From NCBI RefSeq assembly GCF_024505145.1, contig NZ_JANIAA010000004.1:418725-482724 (forward strand): a stretch of DNA of 64,000 nucleotides. Direction: 5' to 3'. Below are positions 47,354 through 62,024 of this stretch, piece after piece; the first letter of the stretch is position 1; every line of letters starts with the position of its first letter. The position numbers and the translations under genes are program-made. Below the pieces are notes generated by a model. It had not been told where the DNA came from. It ran no database searches and worked only from the letters and a program-made list of their open reading frames with translations. The stretch comes from Streptomyces rugosispiralis (GTDB lineage Bacteria; Actinomycetota; Actinomycetes; Streptomycetales; Streptomycetaceae).

Positions 47354-48549
47354 CAACGCCCCATCGAAAGGCCGTCCTTCTTGCCGCCCCGGCTGAGCAC
47401 CGCCTCCTGGATGGTGCTCAGGGCGCTGGTGTAACCCGGGTTGCCGGGGCTCTTCTCCAGGGCCCGGGGAAGGTTCACCAGGGCGATCGGGTCGTTGTCC
47501 ACGGCGTGCGGGATGTACTCCGCCTTCTTCACCTGCCACGACCGGCCCGCGGCCGTGGGCGGGGTGAAGGTGAAGCGCGCCGCCGAGCCCATCTGGCCGC
47601 GCTTGTCGGGCATGACCCCCGCGATCTGGTCGCCCATGCCGTAGACCACCCAGGTCCCGTTGACCTTCTCGTACGCCTGGGGGATATGGGCATGGGTGCC
47701 GATGATCAGGTCGATGTCGCGGCGGCCGCCGTCCTTGGCGGCGGTGAGCTTCTTGGCCAGCGAGAGCTGGAGCTTGTCCGGCGCCTGCTGCCACTCGGTG
47801 CCCCAGTGCACGCTGACGACGACCACATCGGCCCCGGCGCGCCGCGCGGCCCGCGCGTCCTTGACGATCCGTGCCGGATTGATGAGGTTGACCAGCCACG
47901 GTTTGCCCTTGGGGACCGGGATGCCGTTGGTGCCGTAGGCGTAGGCGAGATGGGCCACCTTGGCGCCGCCCGCCTCCAGGATCGTGGGACGGACGCTCTC
48001 CGCCGCGGAACGGGCCGATCCGGCGTGCTTGAGCCCGGCCTTGTCCATGGCGTCGAGGGTGCGGACCACTCCCTCCGGGCCGGCGTCGAGGGTGTGGTTG
48101 GAGGCGGTGGAGCAGGAGTCGTAGCCGATGTCCTTCACGGCCGAGGCGAGCTGTGGAGGCGTTTTGAAGGTCGGATAGCCGGTGAACGGCCCGTGGGCGG
48201 CCCCGTAGACGGTCTCCATATGGCAGATGGCCAGATCGGCCTGGGCGACGAGGGGCGCGGCCGCCCGGATCATGCGCCGGAAGTCATAGCTCTCGCCGCC
48301 CGAGTCCGCCTTGGCCTGCCGGATGACCGAGGCGTGCACCAGCAGATCTCCGGTGGCCACGAGGGTGAACTTCTTCATGGACCCGCTTCTGGCCGCCGCC
48401 GAGGTCTTCGAGGGGTTCTCCTCGGCCTTCGGAGTGGCCGGTGTCCCGCTGCTGCACGCGGTGGCGGCGCCGAGCAGGGCGACGGCGAGAAGCGCCGTCC
48501 GATGGCGTGGGTGATGGGACACGGTGTACTCCGCACTGGTCCTGGCCAT
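47353..48549 (-). CDS. CapA-family lipoprotein (metallophosphoesterase-like)
   Basis: 398 residues from ATG 48549 (AAAAGGG upstream). Lipobox at Cys32 (GAATACSSG). CapA/PgsA motifs: KFTLVATGDLLVH (first metal-binding Asp), METVYG, TASNHTLDAGPEGV (NH-x-D), VVVSVHWGTEWQ and IIGTHAHIPQ. The family is linked to poly-gamma-glutamate capsule assembly in bacilli, but many actinobacterial members have unknown roles; no capB/capC is adjacent. Confidence 0.9.
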   Translation of the reverse strand: MARTSAEYTVSHHPRHRTALLAVALLGAATACSSGTPATPKAEENPSKTSAAARSGSMKKFTLVATGDLLVHASVIRQAKADSGGESYDFRRMIRAAAPLVAQADLAICHMETVYGAAHGPFTGYPTFKTPPQLASAVKDIGYDSCSTASNHTLDAGPEGVVRTLDAMDKAGLKHAGSARSAAESVRPTILEAGGAKVAHLAYAYGTNGIPVPKGKPWLVNLINPARIVKDARAARRAGADVVVVSVHWGTEWQQAPDKLQLSLAKKLTAAKDGGRRDIDLIIGTHAHIPQAYEKVNGTWVVYGMGDQIAGVMPDKRGQMGSAARFTFTPPTAAGRSWQVKKAEYIPHAVDNDPIALVNLPRALEKSPGNPGYTSALSTIQEAVLSRGGKKDGLSMGR

Positions 48550-48867
48550 ATCGGACCCTTTTGTTCTGATTGTCGGATTGTCATATTTATTGCACGACAT
48601 CAGAGGGGCTTGCGGAGTGGTGGGGAGCTTCACCGGTTCGGCCGACGTGTTGCACCCGATGGGCCCGGTCAACGCCGGTCCGGAGTCCATCGATGGGACA
48701 ATGCGCGCCCACCGCGCGGCGCCGCCGCCGGGACGTTCCCCGGGTGGCCGCTCATCGCGTAACTCCCGTGTCAACAAGGGCCTTAGCCGTACGCGAGAGG
48801 TGCGGAGCTGACACCATGAGGGTGTCGCTCGCGGCATCCGCGGTGGGACCTCGGGGGAGGACGTTCC
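48550..48867. promoter_or_regulatory. Divergent intergenic region, no gene seen
   Basis: 318 bp between the CapA gene and the methyltransferase gene. The left third is comparatively AT-rich (around 48570-48600) and probably carries the capA-like promoter. No coding frame, hairpin or repeat of note was seen. Confidence 0.5.
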
Positions 48868-49719
48868 ATGCAGATCGGCCGGCCCAGCATCACCGCCCGC
48901 GGCGCGGCCGCGTTCCGCGCGGCCCACCAGGAGCTGGAGGGCGGCCGGGTGTTTTACGACCCGCTGGCGCTCCGTATCCTCGCCGCCGACGCGGACGACC
49001 CCGTCCTCGAGGCGGCCTTCCACCCCGGGCGCGGGGATGTGCGGCTGTCCGTGGCCGCCCGTGCGCGGTTCGCCGAGGACGCCGTCGCGGCCGCCGTGGC
49101 ACGCGGGGTACGGCAGGTGGTGGCGCTCGGGGCGGGGCTGGACACCTTCGGCTGCCGCAATCCGTACGAGGCGGAGGGGCTGCGGGTGTTCGAGGTGGAC
49201 CATCCGGCCACCCAGGAGTGGAAGCGCGACCGGTTGGCCGCCGCGGAGATCCCCGTACCTCCGTCACTGACCTTCGCGCCGGTGGACTTCGAGCGGCAGA
49301 GCCTGGCCGACGGGCTGACGGCGGCGGGCTTCGGCCCGGCCCGCCCGGCGTTCTTCTGCTGGCTCGGGGTGGTGCCGTATCTGACGCACACCGCCGTGCT
49401 GGACACGCTCGGCTTCATCGCGGCCCTGCCGGACGGCTCGGGCGTGGTCCTCGACTACGGTGAACCGCCGGACGCGCTGCCACCGGAGCAACGTGCCGTG
49501 CACGAGGCGCGTGCGGCGTGGGCCGCCGAGGCCGGCGAGCCCTTCCTCAGCTTCTTCACCCCGGACGAGCTCGCGGACGAACTGCGCCGGCTGGGCTTCT
49601 CCGCGAGGGAGGACGTCCGCTACCGCGACCTCACGGCCCGGTACGAGAGCGGCCACCGCATGGCCGACGGGAACGCGGACCTCGGCGCCCATGTGATCCA
49701 CGCCTGGACGCGGGGCTGA
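48868..49719 (+). CDS. SAM-dependent methyltransferase, LCMT/PPM family
   Basis: 283 residues. The SAM motif is VVALGAGLDTFGCRN, with FEVDHPATQEWKRDRL and the family FFCWLGVVPYLT stretch. This is the class I methyltransferase group related to leucine carboxyl methyltransferases (Mycobacterium paralogue family of O-methyltransferases), often found in secondary metabolism. Substrate unknown. The start ATG has GGGGAGGACG upstream. Confidence 0.9.
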   Translation: MQIGRPSITARGAAAFRAAHQELEGGRVFYDPLALRILAADADDPVLEAAFHPGRGDVRLSVAARARFAEDAVAAAVARGVRQVVALGAGLDTFGCRNPYEAEGLRVFEVDHPATQEWKRDRLAAAEIPVPPSLTFAPVDFERQSLADGLTAAGFGPARPAFFCWLGVVPYLTHTAVLDTLGFIAALPDGSGVVLDYGEPPDALPPEQRAVHEARAAWAAEAGEPFLSFFTPDELADELRRLGFSAREDVRYRDLTARYESGHRMADGNADLGAHVIHAWTRG

Positions 49720-49791
49720 GCGCGCGGACCTGGTGGTACGGGACTGAGCCCGAGCCGCCGGTGAACGGAGGCCCGGACCTCGTCGACGCGC

Positions 49792-51690
49792 CTATCGGCG
49801 AAGGGAGTCGCGGAGACCATTGGCGGCCGTCACCGGTACGGTGACCGCGCTGCCACCCAGGTCCACCGTCACCTTCGCCCCGGTCGGGTCCTCGAAGTAG
49901 AGGAAGTCGGCGTCGGTGCCGCCGAGGACGAGCCCCAGCCGATGGCCCGGCTTGATCTCGTAGTCGCCCGGCAGGGTCTTCCAGGTGATCCGGTAGGAAC
50001 GGCCGGGGGTGAGTGGCTCGGGGGTGGTGAGCGAGTGGCGGTTCTGGGCGTCCATCCAGCCCCGGGCGATCACCTCGGAGGATTTGCGCGCCGTCACATT
50101 GGCCGTCCGCTGGTAGCAGGCGTCGTCCTGGGCGGTGCTCTCCCCGTGGCAGGACTCCGCGTCCAGCCCCCGCAGACCGTCGTGGATCCGGTTCTGGGGT
50201 TCGTTGCGGTTCCAGTCGATCCGTTCGTCCTCGCCGTAGTCCACGAGCAGCGCGGTGAGGTTCGATGTCGGCTTGTCGAGCGTGACCCGCAGATCGGCGG
50301 TGGGTGTGCCGGAGAGCCGCACCCCGGTGCGCAGCGGCGGGGTGACGAACGCCAGCCGGCCCGGACGGTTCGCCGACGGGTCGGCGGTGAGATCCGCCTC
50401 GCTCACCTTGGTGTCGGTGAAGGTCCCGGTGCCGCTCGCGGGGCTCAGCGCCAGCGAGCCGTCGGGTCCGGGACGCAGGGGGACCGAGGCGGTGCCCGCG
50501 GGCCAGTCGGCCCGGGTCGTCCAGGTGTCGGGGCCGGTCTGCAGATCGACGCGGGGCTCGTCCATGATTCCGTTCTGGACGCCGTACAGCCAGTGGTCGA
50601 ACCACCGGTGCACGGTGTCGACCCACCGCGTGCGCCGACCGGGCCAGTCGAACGGATCGGTGTGGCCGTAGCGGCCCAGCCACAGCTTGCGTGGCACCCC
50701 GCGCTCGGCCAGCGCGCTCCACCAGTTCGCGAGCTGGTCGATCCGGATGTTGTAGTCGGTGATGTCGTGTGCCGCGAGGACGCTCGCGCGCACCTTGTCC
50801 GCCTCGGGCGCGGGCCGCGCGATGTAATTGCGCTCATCCCAGTGGGCGTTGTAGTTGCCGGTGGCGTCGTCCTCACCGGCCTGCAGCCGCTCGCGCACCG
50901 CCTGGCACTTCTGGGGCGGGTCGGTGTCCAGCGCGGTCGTCAGATACGAGGCGAAGCCGTTCCAGTGCTTGGCGCCGTTGGTGCGGGCGAACTCGTACCA
51001 GGAGCTGACTCCGGAGATCGGGACGATGGTCTCCAGCCCCTCCACCCCGGTGCCCGCCACGGCGTTGGCCAGCATGCCCTCGTACGAGTGGCCGATCATG
51101 CCGACCTTCCCGGTGGACCAGGCGCCCCGCACCTCGCTGCCGTCGGCCGCGTACGCCGTGGCGCGGCCGCCCAGCCAGTCGATCGTGGCCTTGGCGGCCG
51201 CCACATCGGCGGCGCCACCGACCGTCAGACAGCCATCGGATCTGCCGGTGCCGGTCACATCGACATCGACCACGGCGTAGCCGCGCGGCACGAAGTAATT
51301 GTCGTAGAAGAGAGGGAACTTGGCCGGGTTGCCCTGGGCGTCGTAGCTCTTCCGCTCCGACTCGAAGCCACGGCCCACGGTGTCGTTGTAGGGGCTGGAC
51401 GACATGATGACCGGCACCTTGAGACCCTGCTGGGTCTCCCTGGGCCGGATGATGTCCACCGCGACCCGGTCCTTGTGGCCATCGCCGTCACTGTCGACGG
51501 GCGTTTGGACCATCAAGTGCTCACGCACGGCATCCGCGTACGAGAACACCGGCTGGGTGCGGCCGTCCACCACCTTGGTGGCGGGTCCGGCGGATGTCCG
51601 GGCCGACGCGGGTCCGGCGGGCAGTGCGGCAAAGGCTGTCGACACCGTGACCGCGGCGATCATGGTCCCGCGCCATCGTGAAGTACGCAT
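49792..51690 (-). CDS. Secreted X-Pro dipeptidyl-peptidase-like hydrolase (S15/CocE)
   Basis: 632 residues from ATG 51690 (AGGAGG upstream). A signal peptide (about 1-31, ending ASA) is followed by an S15-type alpha/beta hydrolase domain with the Ser nucleophile in MIGHSYEGML, an Asp in AAHDITDYN and His near RYGHTDPFDW. A C-terminal jelly-roll domain (about 430-630) has RLSGTPTADLRVTLDKPTSN and PGHRLGLVLGGTD. The family cleaves X-Pro dipeptides, but related CocE enzymes act on esters; the extracellular location suggests nutrient peptide processing. It abuts the SARP/PKS region without clear functional tie. Confidence 0.93.
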   Translation of the reverse strand: MRTSRWRGTMIAAVTVSTAFAALPAGPASARTSAGPATKVVDGRTQPVFSYADAVREHLMVQTPVDSDGDGHKDRVAVDIIRPRETQQGLKVPVIMSSSPYNDTVGRGFESERKSYDAQGNPAKFPLFYDNYFVPRGYAVVDVDVTGTGRSDGCLTVGGAADVAAAKATIDWLGGRATAYAADGSEVRGAWSTGKVGMIGHSYEGMLANAVAGTGVEGLETIVPISGVSSWYEFARTNGAKHWNGFASYLTTALDTDPPQKCQAVRERLQAGEDDATGNYNAHWDERNYIARPAPEADKVRASVLAAHDITDYNIRIDQLANWWSALAERGVPRKLWLGRYGHTDPFDWPGRRTRWVDTVHRWFDHWLYGVQNGIMDEPRVDLQTGPDTWTTRADWPAGTASVPLRPGPDGSLALSPASGTGTFTDTKVSEADLTADPSANRPGRLAFVTPPLRTGVRLSGTPTADLRVTLDKPTSNLTALLVDYGEDERIDWNRNEPQNRIHDGLRGLDAESCHGESTAQDDACYQRTANVTARKSSEVIARGWMDAQNRHSLTTPEPLTPGRSYRITWKTLPGDYEIKPGHRLGLVLGGTDADFLYFEDPTGAKVTVDLGGSAVTVPVTAANGLRDSLRR

Positions 51691-51776
51691 ACGGACCTCC
51701 TGGCCACGGCCCCCGCCCCGGGACCACCGGCCGGCGGTGGCCGGACGGCGATCCCGGGGTTCCGGAGCCATGGAGG

Positions 51777-52007
51777 CTACTCGGCGATTTTCGTACGCAT
51801 GGTCCAGCGGAAGATCGCTGTGGTGATGTCAGCGGAATCGTTGACGAGTTCGAAATGCTCGTATCCATTGCGGTGCTGGATTTTGAGCTTCTTGCTGGTG
51901 AGCGTCGACTGCCCGGTCCGGAATGCCCGGGGCAGATCGGCCGGTCCGCCTTCGAGAACGACCTCGATCGGACTGCCCCCGGACAGATAACTGATGTGTT
52001 CGCTCAA
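51777..52007 (-). CDS. DUF5988 small protein
   Basis: 76 residues, matching the DUF5988 family of small proteins found next to SARP regulators (ISYLSGGSPIEVVLEGGPAD, YEHFELVNDSADITTAIFRW). The upstream AAGGAGG overlaps an in-frame GTG at 52016, which therefore cannot be a good start; the TTG at 52007, 8 nt from the site, is preferred. Co-directional with and 27 bp from the SARP gene. Function unknown; probably part of the cluster regulation. Confidence 0.8.
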   Translation of the reverse strand: MSEHISYLSGGSPIEVVLEGGPADLPRAFRTGQSTLTSKKLKIQHRNGYEHFELVNDSADITTAIFRWTMRTKIAE

Positions 52008-52034
52008 TATCTCCACCTCCTTACGCGGTCCTCG

Positions 52035-52817
52035 TCAAGCCGGAACATGCAGTTCCAGTCGGTCATCCGAGGTGAGGATGGCCTGCTGCATGTCCTGAAG
52101 GGCCCGGCACGGCTCGAGCCCGAGTTCCTCATTGAGCGTCTTGCGTGCCGCTTGATACACATGCAAGGCGTCCGCCCGGCGGCCACAGCGGTAGAGCGCC
52201 AGCATCAACTGACGGTGCAGTGCCTCCCGCAAGGGATGCTCGGTGGTCAGCTGATACAGATCGCTCACCAGCTCGCGATGGCGGCCGAGCATGAGCCGGG
52301 AATCCGTCAGCATCTCGATGCATTCCAGCCGGGCCTCCTTCAGCCAGGTCTGAAAGCCTTCGAGGATCGGCCCATGGCATACGTCGTCCAGCAATGGATC
52401 GCGCCAGAGGTCGAGTGCGCTTTCGAAAGTCGCCGTGGCCTGCTGGTAACGCCGCTCCCGCAGATGGTCCCGGCCCTCGCACACCAGCCGTTCGAAGCAG
52501 TGGAAGTCGAGGCGGTCGTGGCCCAGCCGCAGGACATATCCCGGCGGGCGGGTGATAACGGGGCTTTCGTTCTGGCCGGGCCGGCGCAGGAACTTACGGA
52601 TCTGGGAGACATACACATGGAGCCCGGCGATCGCCCGGCGCGGCGGGTCCTCTCCCCAGATCTCCGTGATGAGCTGGTCGATCGGGACCACTTGATCGGC
52701 GCGGACGAGGAGGACGGTCAACAGGACCTCGATCTTCCGCGCCCTGATAGTTAATTTCTTCTCCTCTTCCACTACGCGGAGAGGTCCCATGATCTCATAT
52801 TGCACGATGTGCCCCAT
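52035..52817 (-). CDS. SARP family transcriptional activator, TTA codon
   Basis: 260 residues. An OmpR-like DNA-binding domain (VQYEIMGPLRVVEEEKKLTI, LVRADQVVPIDQLITEIWGE, VYVSQIRKFLRR) is followed by the BTAD all-helical domain (RLECIEMLTDSRLMLGRHRE, ALHRQLMLALYRCGRRADAL). These proteins activate antibiotic clusters, binding heptad direct repeats near -35. Codon 22 is TTA (52752-52754), so expression should require the bldA tRNA and be tied to development. Start ATG 52817 has a weak ribosome site; the GTG at 52805 is an alternative. It is the likely pathway-specific activator of the PKS genes to the right. Confidence 0.95.
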   Translation of the reverse strand: MGHIVQYEIMGPLRVVEEEKKLTIRARKIEVLLTVLLVRADQVVPIDQLITEIWGEDPPRRAIAGLHVYVSQIRKFLRRPGQNESPVITRPPGYVLRLGHDRLDFHCFERLVCEGRDHLRERRYQQATATFESALDLWRDPLLDDVCHGPILEGFQTWLKEARLECIEMLTDSRLMLGRHRELVSDLYQLTTEHPLREALHRQLMLALYRCGRRADALHVYQAARKTLNEELGLEPCRALQDMQQAILTSDDRLELHVPA

Positions 52818-53546
52818 CCGAGTCGCCGACGAGTGCGGTCATGGGACAGTCGGCGCCTTTGCCGGAATTGCCCGCGGGGTGGTCTGTCTGTTCTCTCGAT
52901 TTCGAGGGCGGTCTGCTTCCGGAAGCGAACGCATGTGCGGGTCGGGCTCTGCCGGTCCTTGCGGATCGTCGACCCTTGCCGTCCGGGTGGCGCGCTGGAA
53001 TTGTCGCGTCCCCGGAGTCCGGCGACCCCGAAGGGGATGGGAAGTGGGCACGTGCCGAGCCGCTTGCGTGTGGAAAGTGGTCCGACCGCGTCGCACTGGA
53101 CGGGTACGGGCGGTGCCGCCGGATCCACTGACGCACGCCGTTCGCGACTGCCATTACTCACCCCTCTTTTATCGCGGGCCTGCCGAGGAATCAGAGGATG
53201 GACGAGATCGACGCCTTCGGCAGGTGCTCCACATCGTAAGCGAGTCCTATGACTACCCACCTCACCTAGAATCCGGATATACGCGCCCTCGAGGCGGCGT
53301 CCTCGACGGTGCGGAGCGGGTATTCGCAATACGGTCCGGAAGATCGGAGTCCGGATATCCCGCACTTGAGGTGTTGCAGTCCGCGAATGAGAATACGCGG
53401 ATCACATCCGCCGGGACAAGCGCATCTTGCGAGATCATGGGCCCCTTGGCGCCGCTTTGATGAGGAGCGGAAAATTCCGTCTGCGCGGAACCCATGAAGG
53501 ATTCTCGAATAATCGTCAGGTTTGCCGCCCGGCGCCGTCCGCCGAT
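52818..53546. other. 729-bp gap without a recognisable gene
   Basis: Lies between the SARP start and the methyltransferase stop. Codon pattern in all frames lacks the strong third-position GC of neighbours, and base composition is visibly less GC-rich (53140-53500). It must hold the SARP promoter and possibly a long leader or a decayed gene. No family could be recognised in any frame. Confidence 0.5.
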
Positions 53547-54359
53547 TCAGGGCTTGTGGGCCACCACGATGGCGCAGCCGGCGCTGGGCACGGTGGGCAG
53601 CGCCGACTTGGCGGCGTCCAGCACCTCTTGCACGCTGACCCCGTGCCGCGCCTCGAACTCCCGGCGACAGCGCAGGATGCCGTCGATCATGCGGTTGGCG
53701 GTGTCCTTGGTGTTCTCGGTGACATCGGTCAGCTCATCGAGCACCAGCCCGGCGTCACCGACCAGACCGGGCCAGTCCTCCAGCCGGGTCAACGAGGTGA
53801 CCACGGCGGGATCGTCGTCCGGCTGATAACTGCCGTCGCTCGGCGGGGTCACATCCGTGAGCACCACCCGGCCGCCCGGCCGCAGCACCCGGGCCATCTC
53901 CCGCAGCGCCGTCGGACGGTCCATGTGATTGATCGATTCGAATGCGAGTACGGCGTCGAAAGCCGCGTCGTCGAAAGGCATCGCCATGGCGTCGGCGTAT
54001 TGGAATGCCACCCGGTCGGACACCTCGGCCAGCCGGGCGGATTCGGTAGCCTGTTTGACCTGGAGTTCGCTGATCGTGACGCCCAGGACAGCGGCGCCGG
54101 TGGCGGACGCCAGCCGCATCGCCGGTTTCCCGATACCACAGCCGACATCCAGCACCCGGTCTCCCGGCCCCACCCGCAGCCGTTCGATCAGCAGATCCGT
54201 GAAGCGATCGGTGGCCTCCTGGACCGAACGGGTATCGGACGGGCCGTCCCAGTAGCCGAAGTGGAAGTTGTCGTCCCACGCCATCTGCAGAAGCGGGCCC
54301 AGCGAGCTGTAGTAGTCCGACACCGTGCCGCCTGGCGGTACGGCCGAGGGAGAGGTCAT
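53547..54359 (-). CDS. SAM-dependent methyltransferase (small-molecule tailoring type)
   Basis: 270 residues from ATG 54359 (AGGAGGAG upstream). N-terminal YYSSLGPLLQMAWDDNFHFG, SAM motif I RVLDVGCGIGKPAMRLA, motif YADAMAMPFDDAAFDAVLAF, and RVLRPGGRVVLTDV. It resembles the sugar/polyketide O- or C-methyltransferase group of antibiotic clusters (RebM-like and related). Divergent from the PKS across 244 bp; likely a tailoring enzyme. Confidence 0.9.
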   Translation of the reverse strand: MTSPSAVPPGGTVSDYYSSLGPLLQMAWDDNFHFGYWDGPSDTRSVQEATDRFTDLLIERLRVGPGDRVLDVGCGIGKPAMRLASATGAAVLGVTISELQVKQATESARLAEVSDRVAFQYADAMAMPFDDAAFDAVLAFESINHMDRPTALREMARVLRPGGRVVLTDVTPPSDGSYQPDDDPAVVTSLTRLEDWPGLVGDAGLVLDELTDVTENTKDTANRMIDGILRCRREFEARHGVSVQEVLDAAKSALPTVPSAGCAIVVAHKP

Positions 54360-54453
54360 GGCACTCCTCCTGTGTGCTCGAAAGATCGGGGCGGCCCAGG
54401 GCACATCAAGGCTCACCTGCTCAAGCGATCGTCCGGGGTTCCGGTAACGCGTC

Positions 54454-54494
54454 TCTAAAGTCACCGGCCGTGGCCTATTTGGTCTTGCTTTAGA
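54454..54494. promoter_or_regulatory. Inverted repeat in the methyltransferase-PKS divergent promoter
   Basis: TCTAAAG (54454-54460) and CTTTAGA (54488-54494) form a perfect 7-bp inverted repeat with centres 34 bp apart, in the only AT-rich part of the divergent region. It may bind a dimeric regulator controlling both directions. No SARP-type heptad direct repeat was recognised with confidence. Confidence 0.35.
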
Positions 54495-54557
54495 ACCGCG
54501 CCCCACGATGGGCCACGTGCTCGCACCGATCATCAATACGGAGCGGGAGTGCCGCCC

Positions 54558-54603
54558 ATGACCACGAACACGCAGCCGTTCTCCGAGCGCCGTATGGGGT
54601 GCG

Positions 54604-54611
<8 letters not shown>
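54558..54611 (+). CDS. Possible 17-residue leader peptide overlapping the PKS start
   Basis: ATG 54558, preceded by CGGGAG, encodes [17 protein letters not shown] and stops at TAG 54609-54611, 8 nt past the start of the PKS ATG (54604). The PKS start itself has only a weak ribosome site, so translational coupling from this short frame is plausible. Confidence 0.35.
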
Positions 54612-61983
<7,372 letters not shown>

Positions 61984-62024
61984 ATGTGCCGGGCGCGACG
62001 ATCGCTGAAGGCCGGGTGACCCTC

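Noticed and set aside
52772..53365. Candidate gene in the gap upstream of the SARP gene (minus strand, about 197 residues)
   Set aside because: Arg/Pro-rich without domains, overlaps the SARP start, and lacks Streptomyces codon bias.
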